This document shows positions 8,501 to 15,204 of a stretch of DNA of 18,184 bases, piece after piece. Both the position numbers and the translations under genes were made by a program. The notes beneath the pieces are model-generated. The model was not told where the DNA came from and did no database searches. It saw only the letters and a list, made by a program, of their open reading frames with translations. The number at the start of each line of letters is the position of its first letter. Within the stretch, counting starts at the first letter, position 1. This DNA is from Gallionellaceae bacterium (GTDB taxonomy: Bacteria; Pseudomonadota; Gammaproteobacteria; Burkholderiales; Gallionellaceae), in contig JAUSKS010000213.1 of NCBI GenBank assembly GCA_030646595.1, positions 1-18,184 of the forward strand, read 5' to 3'.

Positions 8501-9084
8501 CTGATATTTTTGTCCATGACCGTGATCCCGATGGCAATGGCATTTATGATGAGGGTAATGGTGTTACCACGCTTGTCAGTGCTACTGCTGGTGACGCTAC
8601 GGCAAATTATATGAGCTATTCGCCCAGCATCAGTGGCAATGGCCAGGTTATAGCATTTACTTCATATGCCAATAATCTGGTGGTCGGGGATACCAATGGA
8701 GTGGCTGATATATTTATCTATACCCGTCCGACTGCTGCTCAGGCAGGCATGTTAAAGCGCATCACTGTCAAAGATGTGCAAGGCAATGCACCGAGCTTTC
8801 CCGCATCAGTGAATGAGGATGGTCATTTTATAACCTTTACCTCGGCGGCCAGCAATCTGGTGCCGGGTGATTCCAATGGGGTTGCCGATATTTTTCTGTA
8901 CTCTGTATCCGATGATGCCATCGAGCGCATCAGTGTAAATATGGATGGCGTACAAGCAAATAATGAGAGTGCCGGCAGCGTTATCAGTCTGGACGGGCAT
9001 TCCATCGCCTTTAGCTCGATCGCCACCAATTTGGTGGCTAAAGATACGAATGCGATGGCTGATGTGTTCATCAGGGTAAGATAA
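5521..9084 (+). CDS. secreted SBBP / PD40 double beta-propeller protein
   Basis: An 1187-aa exported protein. A Sec signal peptide covers about residues 1-30 (MKKNK, hydrophobic core, probable cleavage near AKA-Q). Residues about 42-250 form the N-terminal domain usual in SBBP proteins (ENQGQVD, YKDIYPGVDLKLYG, LEYDFIL, VIDPVLSYSTFLGG). About 250-758 hold seven SBBP-type repeats with the core GIAVDxxGNAYVxGxT followed by FP. About 762-1187 hold seven PD40/TolB-like repeats with the core SISxDGRYIAFxSxASNLVxxDxNGxxDIFxxD. Cysteine pairs C403/C411 and C477/C487 sit in loops of early SBBP blades and probably form disulfides. There is no lipobox, transmembrane anchor or PEP-CTERM tail, so it is likely periplasmic or extracellular; a binding role is plausible but unproven. 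An AGGGGAGA ribosome-binding site precedes the ATG by six bases. It is flanked by ypjD and a convergent rng. Confidence 0.88.
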   Translation: MKKNKVQFNAIIFGVGLVGLSCAYAALAKAQMDETTQAQVYAAYGNLPLVFMENQGQVDPDVAFYEQTIAHTAYFYRSGITLNLHGSNSVQLIPLGANKNPEVVGEQKLTGQVNYLVGSNAHNWKTHLPSYGAVRYKDIYPGVDLKLYGNNRQLEYDFILQPGADPAVLQLALEGIQGANILANGDLELDLGEQKIISQRPVIYQNINGQRVKISGQYKLLAQSHVNHPVYGFDIGAYDKSQPLVIDPVLSYSTFLGGKRLEIGYAIAVDELGYAYVAGRTQSESTLDVKAPDKLPDFPVTSGVVQTHHSDIGVPVPDGIISKFNLDGSGLIFSTYLGGSSDAKYNPVTKPGTVSYNQSGTDSITGIALDRAGNVYVAGYTSSTRFPVTAGAYQTVLNNAGGCSGPPFYVCADAFVAKLNRDGSALLYATYLGGSGSERTNGIAVDSAGNAYITGHTSSNNFPTTPGVFQQVSSTKCLPASGEDNACKDAFVAKLNSSGSALLYSTLIGGSDFDQARGIALDSRNNAHIAGTTRSTDFPVSEHAYKRVYGKGANTAFVSKFNEKGKLVYSTYLGGNEGSDDGNGIAVDQAGYAYVVGTTNAGDFPRTAGVFESRQHNGVADAFISKLNMDGSALVYSALLGGSEAGSGQPYTYGHGIVLDAANNAYIVGISNAADFPLVNAIQPIVIAPGSFIAKINPTATQLLFSTRHAGSSGLAIAIDTMGSVYFTGNTVAEAMPLAHHLQNINSGGGDAFVAKINLEGPAIKRVSLSNSGAQPNKYSNSASISANGRYIAFASIATNLVSHDSNGKPDVFVRDRLSNKTVRVSVGKGGIQGNGPSYHPSISADGRYIAFISEASNLASNSIRGAWGIFVRDRDPDNNGIFDEVSAITYRIGVGIADRNITGHDYLPNVSGDGHYVAFISPASKLVPGDTNGVADIFIYDLQRGKLTRLDVVPKGSQANGNVWEVTLNLDGRYVAFASAASNLVANDDNDTADIFVHDRDPDGNGIYDEGNGVTTLVSATAGDATANYMSYSPSISGNGQVIAFTSYANNLVVGDTNGVADIFIYTRPTAAQAGMLKRITVKDVQGNAPSFPASVNEDGHFITFTSAASNLVPGDSNGVADIFLYSVSDDAIERISVNMDGVQANNESAGSVISLDGHSIAFSSIATNLVAKDTNAMADVFIRVR

Positions 9085-9132
9085 GTCGCATGCGTCATTC
9101 TTACGCTAGGAAGGTAAGCTAAGCATACTGAG

Positions 9133-10587
9133 TTACATAAGTATGACGTCATACTGTTCCTGGTTATACAAGGTTTCGACCTGCAAGGAGATGGGTTTGC
9201 TGATGAAGTCGGAAAGTTGCGCCAGACTTTGCGATTCTTCGTCCAGGAACAGGTCTATGACTTGTTGTGAAGCCAGGATGCGAAATTCACGCGCATTGAA
9301 CTGGCGTGCCTCGCGCACAATTTCACGCAGGATTTCGTAGCACACGGTCTGCGCTGTTTTGACTTCGCCCCGCCCCTGGCATGTGGGGCAAGCTTCACAC
9401 AATACATGCGCCAAACTTTCGCGCGTCCGTTTGCGTGTCATTTCCACCAGCCCCAGTGCGGAGAAACCATTTATGGTGGTGCGGGTATGATCGCGTGCCA
9501 AAGCTTTCATGAATTCTTCCAGCACTGCATCGCGATGTTCCTGTGACTCCATATCAATAAAATCGCAGATGATAATGCCGCCCAGATTGCGCAGCCGCAG
9601 CTGACGTGCCGCGACATGAGCAGCTTCCAGGTTGGTCTTGAAAATAGTGTCATCAAAATTTCTTCCACCGACAAAGCCGCCGGTATTTACATCCACCGTA
9701 GTCAATGCTTCGGTCTGGTCTATGATGAGATAGCCGCCGGACTTGAGATCCACCCGGCGCGACAGCGCGCGTTCAATTTCTTCTTCCACGGCATACAGAT
9801 CGAACAGCGGTCGTTCGCCGGCATAATGTCCCAATAAGGAGGTGGCGCTGGAGATATAGTCTTGTGCGAAGGAAACCATGCGCTGATAAGTTTCGCGTGA
9901 ATCCACCAGGATGCGTGTGGTGTCTTCATTTACAAAATCGCGTAACACGCGCAGGCTGATATTGAGCTCCTGGTATAACAAGGCGGGAGTAGGGGAGGCA
10001 GTTACCTGTTGCTGCAACTTGCTCCATAGCTTGTCCAGGTATTCGATATCGGCCAATAAATCCTTGTCCGATGCGGTTTCGGCCACGGTACGGATGATGT
10101 AGCCACCACTGTGATCGGGGGGTAGCAATTGTTGCAGCTTGGCACGCAACAGTTCGCGTTCCGCTTCATCTTCTATGCGCTGCGATACGCCTATATGAGA
10201 TTCCTGCGGCAGATAAACCAGCAAGCGTCCGGCGATACTGATTTGAGTGGAAAGCCGCGCCCCTTTGCTGCCCAGTGGGTCTTTAATGACTTGCACCAGC
10301 AGGCTTTGCCATTCATGCAATACTTTTTCGATGGGTTTGGCGGTATCGCCATTGTTGTGGTTTTCCCAAATATCGGCCACATGCAGAAAGGCAGCGCGTT
10401 CTAGTCCGATATTAATGAAGGCCGATTGCATCCCCGGCAACACCCGCATCACGCGCCCCAGGTAAATATTGCCTACAATACCGAGATGGCTGCTACGCTC
10501 GATATACAGCTCCTGCACCGCCCCTTGCTGCATTACCGCCACGCGTGTTTCCTGTGGCGTGACATTAATCAGAATTTCGTCACTCAT
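9133..10587 (-). CDS. rng: ribonuclease G
   Basis: A 484-aa endoribonuclease of the RNase E/G family that matures the 5' end of 16S rRNA and takes part in mRNA decay. It opens MSDEILINVTPQETRVAV. An S1 RNA-binding domain begins near residue 39 (GNIYLGRVMRVLPGMQSAFINIG). The 5'-sensor and DNase I-like regions follow, with catalytic metal-binding aspartates at D299 (TTVDVNTGG) and D342 (IICDFIDM). The zinc-link cysteines are C400 and C403 (CPTC). It lacks the long disordered C-terminal scaffold of RNase E, and its length matches RNase G. It follows maf in the usual betaproteobacterial order, but 172 bp containing a REP-like inverted pair separates them, so transcript stability between the two genes may differ. 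It ends 48 bp from the convergent propeller gene. Confidence 0.96.
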   Translation of the reverse strand: MSDEILINVTPQETRVAVMQQGAVQELYIERSSHLGIVGNIYLGRVMRVLPGMQSAFINIGLERAAFLHVADIWENHNNGDTAKPIEKVLHEWQSLLVQVIKDPLGSKGARLSTQISIAGRLLVYLPQESHIGVSQRIEDEAERELLRAKLQQLLPPDHSGGYIIRTVAETASDKDLLADIEYLDKLWSKLQQQVTASPTPALLYQELNISLRVLRDFVNEDTTRILVDSRETYQRMVSFAQDYISSATSLLGHYAGERPLFDLYAVEEEIERALSRRVDLKSGGYLIIDQTEALTTVDVNTGGFVGGRNFDDTIFKTNLEAAHVAARQLRLRNLGGIIICDFIDMESQEHRDAVLEEFMKALARDHTRTTINGFSALGLVEMTRKRTRESLAHVLCEACPTCQGRGEVKTAQTVCYEILREIVREARQFNAREFRILASQQVIDLFLDEESQSLAQLSDFISKPISLQVETLYNQEQYDVILM

Positions 10588-10634
10588 TGGGGAGATTGCC
10601 TTACATTATTGAGATTATGTAAATGACGACATTC

Positions 10635-10716
10635 TTCCCTCACCCCAACGCCTCTCCCAGGGGGAGAGGGGCTTATCTTCCCCCTCCCTCTGGGAGGGGG
10701 ATCGAGGGTGAGGGAA
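10635..10716. repeat. REP-like inverted pair between maf and rng
   Basis: An 82-bp symmetric element. Perfect 11-bp outer arms TTCCCTCACCC (10635-10645) and GGGTGAGGGAA (10706-10716) enclose two hairpins: CCTCTCCC/GGGAGAGG at 10651-10669 and CCCCCTCCC/GGGAGGGGG at 10680-10700, each with a three-base loop. So a tag-plus-hairpin unit is followed by its inverted partner, as in paired REP elements (BIME-like). It sits in the rng leader, downstream of maf, where such structures can stop exonucleases or attenuate transcription. No mobility gene is adjacent. Confidence 0.85.
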
Positions 10717-10759
10717 CCAGCGATAGATATTTGATCGTTACCTACCAGGCAAGTATCAC

Positions 10760-11377
10760 TCATAGCACCGGATATCCAAACACCTGTAACAGCTCTACTG
10801 TCTCAAATAAGGGTAAACCCATCACGCCGGAGTAGCTTCCTTCTATATGTTGTATGAAGGCTGCGGCGTAGCCTTGAATGGCATAGGAGCCCGCTTTATC
10901 CAAAGGTTCGTTGGTCAATATATAGCGCCGGATGCGTTCTTCACTCAGCGCAGCGAAAGTTATTTTGCTGGTGGATAAGCGCATTTCTATACGCTTTTCA
11001 AATACCATGGCCACTGCGCTGAGTACTTGATGTTGACGACCAGACAATGCGCGCAAGGTATCCGTTGCCTGCTCGCGGTTATGCGGCTTGCCGATTATTT
11101 TGCCATCGAGAATAACGCTGGTGTCCGCAGCCAGCACGGGGAAGGAAGGCAGATTGCGCAATTTCAGCGCTTTCCAGCCAGCATTCGCCTTGGCCTGGCA
11201 AATGCGCTGCACGTAATGGTCGGGTAATTCATTGGTCAGCGGCGTTTCGTCCGTATCCACATCGCGGCGTGTGTCAAAGCGCGGCAGCAACATCTCAAAA
11301 TTAACCCCGATTTGCTTGAGCAATTCGCGGCGGCGCGGGCTTTGCGAAGCAAGATAGATGCGCGGCTGGATTATCAT
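10760..11377 (-). CDS. maf: Maf family nucleotide pyrophosphatase (dTTP/UTP type)
   Basis: A 205-aa house-cleaning pyrophosphatase of the Maf/YhdE family, which hydrolyses dTTP, UTP and modified pyrimidine nucleotides to monophosphates. Signature blocks are LASQSPRRRELL (residues 9-20), AADTSVIL with the catalytic Asp85, IGKP (95-98), LSGRQHQVLSAVA (111-123) and DKAGSYAIQGYAAAFI (160-175). The last fits the YhdE rather than the YceF (m7GTP) branch. The frame extends to a TTG at 11404, but the ATG at 11377 starts the family's conserved N-terminus and has an AGGA 12 bases upstream. In the usual cluster maf directly follows rlmH; here about 1 kb separates them, so maf probably needs its own promoter. 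I could not identify one. Confidence 0.95.
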   Translation of the reverse strand: MIIQPRIYLASQSPRRRELLKQIGVNFEMLLPRFDTRRDVDTDETPLTNELPDHYVQRICQAKANAGWKALKLRNLPSFPVLAADTSVILDGKIIGKPHNREQATDTLRALSGRQHQVLSAVAMVFEKRIEMRLSTSKITFAALSEERIRRYILTNEPLDKAGSYAIQGYAAAFIQHIEGSYSGVMGLPLFETVELLQVFGYPVL

Positions 11378-11420
11378 GGTGTTGAATGATCCTGTAAAAA
11401 ACAATTAGCCACATAACCAG

Positions 11421-11453
11421 CGACTTGGCTGGCGTTTTTTGCCAGCTTAGTCG
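11421..11453. repeat. imperfect inverted repeat upstream of maf
   Basis: Arms at 11421-11433 (CGACTTGGCTGGC) and 11441-11453 (GCCAGCTTAGTCG) pair over 13 bases with two mismatches, around a seven-base loop with six consecutive T. It lies 44 bases before the maf ATG. It could be a leader hairpin or the 3' end of the upstream membrane-protein transcript. The T run is in the loop rather than after the stem, so it is not a classic terminator. Confidence 0.45.
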
Positions 11454-11471
11454 AATGGCTAGTAGTTACAT

Positions 11472-11498
11472 CAGAGAACACAGAGATCACAGAGCAAA
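11472..11498. repeat. three-unit 9-bp tandem CAGAG repeat
   Basis: CAGAGAACA, CAGAGATCA and CAGAGCAAA occur in tandem with a 9-base period in the gap between the unknown membrane protein and maf. It shares the ACAGAG core with the minus strand of the heptanucleotide array inside aceE. The rest of the 226-bp gap from 11405 to 11630 holds an inverted repeat near maf and a short GCGC-TTTT-GCGC hairpin at about 11589-11600, and no convincing gene. Confidence 0.55.
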
Positions 11499-11630
11499 GC
11501 AATACGTTGCCCTTAATGGCATCTGTGTCCTTGTGAGATATGTGCTTTGAATTGCGGTTTTTAGGGCTAACTTGGAGCAAGGGGTTACGCGCTTTTGCGC
11601 AGTCCCCCTTAAGTATTAGGCATCTGACCT

Positions 11631-12182
11631 TCATTGCATTTTCATCCCGAAAGCAAGCGCACCTAGAGCAAGCAAAGCGAGAAGGCTTTGACATGCAACC
11701 AGCAGAGCTTGAACTTGCGAGAGCTTGGCGATCATGCGGGCACTAGCAACCACGTCACCTTTCATTGCCTTCTGCATTGATGATCGAGCCATCCAGCGTA
11801 TCGGTGGGAAAAGGCCTCGCTCGTATTCGGTCATGTACAGGAGCAGGTCAAACTGCTGTGTTGTGCTGCTGATTTTCTTGCCAAGCACCTCACCATCTTC
11901 TTGCGCACCAAGCGCCGCCTTAACGATAGTGGAAATGTACGTTGCTATGACAGCCACTGCGAGACTGAGAAGAAATACGATGAGGCCAAATCGAATATGT
12001 GTGATTTCAATAAACTTGGATACTGTCTCGATGTTAGCAACAACGAGGGCCAAAGCTGCGCCTGAGCCGCCCATAAGCCAGGTGCTGAATGGCGGCAACG
12101 CATCGCCGACGCGGCGTGTAGCCGCAATCAGCATTTTCTGCGCGGCAGTGCGTTCGTTAATTAGCGGCTCGTTGGTATCCAT
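11631..12182 (-). CDS. unknown inner-membrane protein
   Basis: I do not recognise this 183-aa protein. It has about three hydrophobic segments, near residues 34-51, 64-90 and 157-179. Between the second and third is a soluble stretch of roughly 65 residues rich in charged and polar side chains (AQEDGEVLGKK, YMTEYERGLFPP, ARSSMQKAMKGD). The N-terminus (MDTNEPLINERTAAQ) is polar, with no signal peptide, and the ribosome-binding site before the ATG is poor. It reads as a plausible coding region: a long frame with coherent membrane helices. It lies between rlmH and maf, which usually adjoin, and is bordered by repeats on both sides, so it is probably an acquired or inserted gene. No function can be assigned from sequence alone. 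Confidence 0.65.
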   Translation of the reverse strand: MDTNEPLINERTAAQKMLIAATRRVGDALPPFSTWLMGGSGAALALVVANIETVSKFIEITHIRFGLIVFLLSLAVAVIATYISTIVKAALGAQEDGEVLGKKISSTTQQFDLLLYMTEYERGLFPPIRWMARSSMQKAMKGDVVASARMIAKLSQVQALLVACQSLLALLALGALAFGMKMQ

Positions 12183-12242
12183 ATTTGTTGGTTACTCGAT
12201 GAAGAGGTCTAACCCAGATTATCCATTAAAACCGAACCCATG

Positions 12243-12341
12243 CCTTCCCCCTTGCAGGGGGAAGGTTAGGATGGGGGTAGAGCAGTGGATAAAGTAGCGT
12301 TTCTACCCCCTCCCTAGCCCTCCCCCTGCAAGGGGGAGGGG
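12243..12341. repeat. REP-like inverted pair downstream of rlmH
   Basis: Two units of about 39 bp face each other: 12243-12281 carries the hairpin CCTTCCCCC..GGGGGAAGG followed by GGATGGGGGTAG, and 12302-12341 is its near inverse, CTACCCCCTCCCT followed by a CCTCCCCCTGCAAGGGGGAGG hairpin. A 20-bp spacer separates them. Here the hairpins lie outside and the tags inside, the opposite of the pair at 10635-10716. The element begins 36 bases past rlmH on the side of its stop codon, so it would be in the rlmH 3' untranslated region. The remainder of 12183-12376 holds no gene. Confidence 0.85.
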
Positions 12342-12376
12342 ATATTGCGGCTAATAGGTTATGCGGTTTAATGCCC

Positions 12377-12847
12377 CTATTCCCGATGATAAGGATGATT
12401 GTGCAACAGACTATGGGCCCGATACAACTGTTCTGTTAACAATACTCGCGCCATGCCATGCGGCAAGGTCATGGCCGACAGCGCCAGCAACTGCTGCGCG
12501 CTCTTTTTGACCGACTCATGCAAGCCATCCGCACCGCCAATAATAAATGCCACATCCTGTCCACTGGATAGCCATTGCTGCATGTGCTGCGCCAGTTGTT
12601 TGGTGGTGCAATGAACGCCATGCTCATCCAGCGCAATACGCAACACCCCTGTCGGCAGGGCCGCCAGAATACGCTGCGCTTCTGCTTCCATCATCTGCGC
12701 CACCGTTTTGCCGGTGGTGCGCGGTTCGGGTTTGATCTCCAGTAATTCGATTGTTGCCTCACGCGGCATGCGCTTGGCATATTCCTTGAAACCTGTGGTG
12801 ATCCAGTCTGGCATTTTGTGGCCGACCGCCACCACGATCAGTTTCAT
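12377..12847 (-). CDS. rlmH: 23S rRNA (pseudouridine1915-N3)-methyltransferase RlmH
   Basis: A 156-aa SPOUT-class methyltransferase that uses S-adenosylmethionine to methylate pseudouridine 1915 in helix 69 of 23S rRNA in assembled 70S ribosomes. It begins [15 protein letters not shown]. The cofactor-binding trefoil knot shows in FIIGGADGL (101-109) and [20 protein letters not shown] (137-156), including the family-defining C-terminal NHPYHR. Length is exactly typical. Its ATG overlaps the rsfS stop as ATGA, so translation is probably coupled to rsfS. The next gene in the usual cluster, maf, is displaced. Confidence 0.97.
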   Translation of the reverse strand: MKLIVVAVGHKMPDWITTGFKEYAKRMPREATIELLEIKPEPRTTGKTVAQMMEAEAQRILAALPTGVLRIALDEHGVHCTTKQLAQHMQQWLSSGQDVAFIIGGADGLHESVKKSAQQLLALSAMTLPHGMARVLLTEQLYRAHSLLHNHPYHRE

Positions 12848-13206
12848 GTTCCGCTATGAGGAACCGGTATGGCCGGTTTAAAATTTTTGTCCCACAATTC
12901 TTCCAGCCGGTAATAGGCGCGCACTGCAGGCTGCATAATATGCACCACCACTTCGCCCAAATCCACCAGCACCCATTCCCCACTGTCTTCCCCTTCAGTG
13001 CCCAGCACTGGTGCGCCGCGCAGTTTGATCTGTTGCACCAGATGGCTGGCCAGTGCCCGTGTTTGACGTGGAGAATTGGCGCTGGCCACGATCATGCACT
13101 CAAACATCGAGCTGAGCTTGCTCGTGTCAATCACCGTAATATTGCTGGCCTTGATATCTTCCAGTGCAGTGACGACAGCAGCGATTTTTTCTTTCGTAGT
13201 TAACAT
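12844..13206 (-). CDS. rsfS: ribosomal silencing factor RsfS
   Basis: A 120-aa protein of the RsfS/Iojap family. It binds ribosomal protein uL14 on the 50S subunit and blocks joining with 30S when nutrients are short. Conserved blocks are [21 protein letters not shown] (37-57), [23 protein letters not shown] (69-91) and YYRLEELW (98-105). The frame is open further upstream to 13284, inside nadD, but the ATG at 13206 gives the family's usual start, [11 protein letters not shown]. The downstream ORF start also supports it: nadD stops within ATGTTAA, giving a 7-bp overlap suited to translational coupling. The stop overlaps the rlmH start by 4 bp. Confidence 0.96.
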   Translation of the reverse strand: MLTTKEKIAAVVTALEDIKASNITVIDTSKLSSMFECMIVASANSPRQTRALASHLVQQIKLRGAPVLGTEGEDSGEWVLVDLGEVVVHIMQPAVRAYYRLEELWDKNFKPAIPVPHSGT

Positions 13207-13874
13207 GTATAAAGACCGTGTGATTGTATGTATTCCCCCACCGCTTGTGGCAGCAGGTAATGAATGTTTTTTCCTTCTGCGCAACGTGTGCGTATATCGG
13301 TAGCAGAAATTTCCAGCGCTGACATATGCGCCACCATAATCGCCCCGGCAGGCCGCTCCTGTAATACCTGTGCAGAAGGCGCAAGACGAGCGCGATAGGC
13401 ATCACGCAAAGCAGTATCGCCATCATTGATGGCATTACCCAGGGGACGGCCATCTCCGGTAGAGCCTGCTCCGCGCTGCATCACCACGATATGCGCCAGA
13501 TCGAACAAGCGCTGCCATTCATGCCAGGTGTGCAGCAGCAAAAAGGCATCACTACCCAGCAGCAAACATAGTGGCTGTTGCGCGCCCAATTCATCGCGCA
13601 GCGCACTCAGTGTATCAACCGTATAACAAGCATCTGTACGATATATCTCATGCTCATCCACCGTGAATTGCGGATTTTCCTGCACCGCCAAACGCACCAT
13701 CTCCAGCCGCTGCCGGGCGCTGGCATGCGGCGGCGTGCGATGCGGCGGTGTGCCGCTGGGAACAAAGCGCACCGCAGCCAGATGACATTGCTCCAATGCT
13801 TCCTGCGCCAGACGCAAATGACCATGATGGATAGGATCGAAAGTGCCGCCGAGTATGCCTATAGGGGGGGTCAT
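13200..13874 (-). CDS. nadD: nicotinate-mononucleotide adenylyltransferase
   Basis: A 224-aa enzyme that joins nicotinate mononucleotide and ATP to form nicotinate adenine dinucleotide, an essential step of NAD synthesis. The nucleotidyltransferase motif GGTFDPIHHGH is at 9-19, the conserved CYTVDTL at 83-89, LLLGSDAF at 104-111 and the ATP-binding ISATDIR at 189-195. Length is normal. Its ATG overlaps the aceF stop as ATGA and its stop overlaps rsfS as ATGTTAA, so it is in the middle of a coupled chain. It can be read as placing NAD supply in the same transcript as pyruvate dehydrogenase, which consumes NAD through E3; that linkage is inference. Confidence 0.96.
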   Translation of the reverse strand: MTPPIGILGGTFDPIHHGHLRLAQEALEQCHLAAVRFVPSGTPPHRTPPHASARQRLEMVRLAVQENPQFTVDEHEIYRTDACYTVDTLSALRDELGAQQPLCLLLGSDAFLLLHTWHEWQRLFDLAHIVVMQRGAGSTGDGRPLGNAINDGDTALRDAYRARLAPSAQVLQERPAGAIMVAHMSALEISATDIRTRCAEGKNIHYLLPQAVGEYIQSHGLYTC

Positions 13875-15190
13875 AGTGCCAAACGGCGTACATCCGATAG
13901 CACCTGTGCCAGGTAAGTGGTAAAGCGCGCGGCGGCAGCACCGTCAATGACACGATGGTCATAGGACAAAGACAAGGGCAACATCAGGCGCGGCACAAAT
14001 GCGCCGTCCTTGTAGACTGGCTTCATGCTCGCCCTGGAGACACCGAGTATGGCTACTTCCGGCGCGTTGATGATGGGCGTGAAAGCCGTGCCGCCTATAC
14101 CGCCCAGACTGGAAATGGTGAAACATCCGCCCTGCATATCTGTTGCGGGGAGTTTCTTGTCGCGCGCTTTGGCGCTGACTTCAGCCAGCTCCTGCGCCAG
14201 TTGTACCAAGCCTTTCTGGTTCACATCCCGCAACACCGGCACCATCAATCCATCCGGCGTATCGACCGCCACACCGATATGAAAATATTTTTTCAGCACC
14301 AGGTTTTCACCGCTGGCATCGAGCGAGGCATTGAAGTTTTGAAATTGTTGTAAGGCTTCCACCACCGCCTTCAGCATAAAAGCCAGCGGGGTAATCTTGA
14401 TTCCCTGCGCTGCGTACTCCTGCCCCAATTGTTTGCGGAACACTTCCATGTCGGTAATGTCGGCCTCATCATGCTGGGTGATATGCGGAATGGTGACCCA
14501 GTTGCGATGCAGATTGGCCCCGGATATTTTCTGGATGCGCGATAGCGGTTTGGTTTCAATCGCGCCGAATTTGGCGAAGTTCACCACCGGCATGGCCAAC
14601 ACTTGCAATCCGCCGCCACCCTGCGGTTGCGCAAGCGCAGCTTTGACGAACAACTGCACGTCGGTTTTGGTCACGCGATTTTTTTCGCCGCTGCCTTTGA
14701 CACGCGTGAGGTCTACCCCCAGTTCCCGCGCAAAGCGGCGTATGGCGGGGCTGGCGTGGGATTTACCGGTAGCCACAACTGCGGGTCGTGGCGGCGCTGG
14801 CTCGTTGCGCATGGGATAAGCCGCAGTCTCGCTGCCATCCTGCGCTGGTCTGCTGGAATAGCCAGCCACACCAGCCGCCTGCGGGGCGGGAGCAGCTTGC
14901 GCTTTTGCACTTTTGTTCTCAGCGGGTGTGGCAGATGCTGGCGCGGCATTACTGGTCTCAATCAGCGCAATCAAACTGCCTTGCGATATTTTATCGCCGG
15001 TTTTGATTTTGACTTCCTTGACCACACCATCGAAAGGCGCGGGCACATCCATAGTCGCCTTGTCGGTTTCCAGGGTCAGCAGCGATTGTTCCGCCTTGAC
15101 CTGATCACCCACTTTAATCATCACTTCTATCACCGGCACATCTTGATAATCACCGATGTCCGGCACTGTTACTGGTTTGATTTCTGCCAC
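13871..15190 (-). CDS. aceF: pyruvate dehydrogenase E2, dihydrolipoamide acetyltransferase
   Basis: A 439-aa E2 core protein that transfers acetyl groups from E1 to CoA. One lipoyl domain (about 1-80) has the modified lysine at K44 in LETDKATMD. A flexible Ala/Pro/Lys linker follows (about 80-140). The peripheral subunit-binding domain is at about 144-183 (ASPAIRRFARELGVDL..GSG..RVTKTDV). The catalytic domain runs from about 200 to the end with SLSYDHRVIDG, His412 and Asp416. A single lipoyl domain makes it shorter than the three-lipoyl E. coli enzyme. The start is GTG with a GGAG eight bases upstream, 14 bp after aceE. Downstream is nadD rather than the E3 gene lpd, which must lie elsewhere. 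Confidence 0.97.
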   Translation of the reverse strand: MAEIKPVTVPDIGDYQDVPVIEVMIKVGDQVKAEQSLLTLETDKATMDVPAPFDGVVKEVKIKTGDKISQGSLIALIETSNAAPASATPAENKSAKAQAAPAPQAAGVAGYSSRPAQDGSETAAYPMRNEPAPPRPAVVATGKSHASPAIRRFARELGVDLTRVKGSGEKNRVTKTDVQLFVKAALAQPQGGGGLQVLAMPVVNFAKFGAIETKPLSRIQKISGANLHRNWVTIPHITQHDEADITDMEVFRKQLGQEYAAQGIKITPLAFMLKAVVEALQQFQNFNASLDASGENLVLKKYFHIGVAVDTPDGLMVPVLRDVNQKGLVQLAQELAEVSAKARDKKLPATDMQGGCFTISSLGGIGGTAFTPIINAPEVAILGVSRASMKPVYKDGAFVPRLMLPLSLSYDHRVIDGAAAARFTTYLAQVLSDVRRLAL

Positions 15191-15204
15191 GCCTGTGTCT
15201 CCGT

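Noticed and set aside
9085..9132. Bidirectional terminator between the propeller gene and rng
   Set aside because: The 48-bp convergent gap has only a weak CTTAC/GTAAG pairing with no G/C-rich stem or T tract, which is too weak to call.
10635..10716. CRISPR-like repeat
   Set aside because: There are only two inverted units and no regularly spaced direct repeats or spacers; the structure fits a paired REP element.
11421..11453. Possible integron attC site or intrinsic terminator upstream of maf
   Set aside because: The inverted repeat lacks the attC consensus R boxes (GTTRRRY) and the unpaired-base pattern, and its T run lies in the loop instead of after the stem.
11374..11694. A 106-aa minus-strand frame overlapping the maf start and the membrane-protein end
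   Set aside because: It spans a repeat-rich gap and overlaps better-supported genes at both ends; its composition looks random and it has no convincing start signal.
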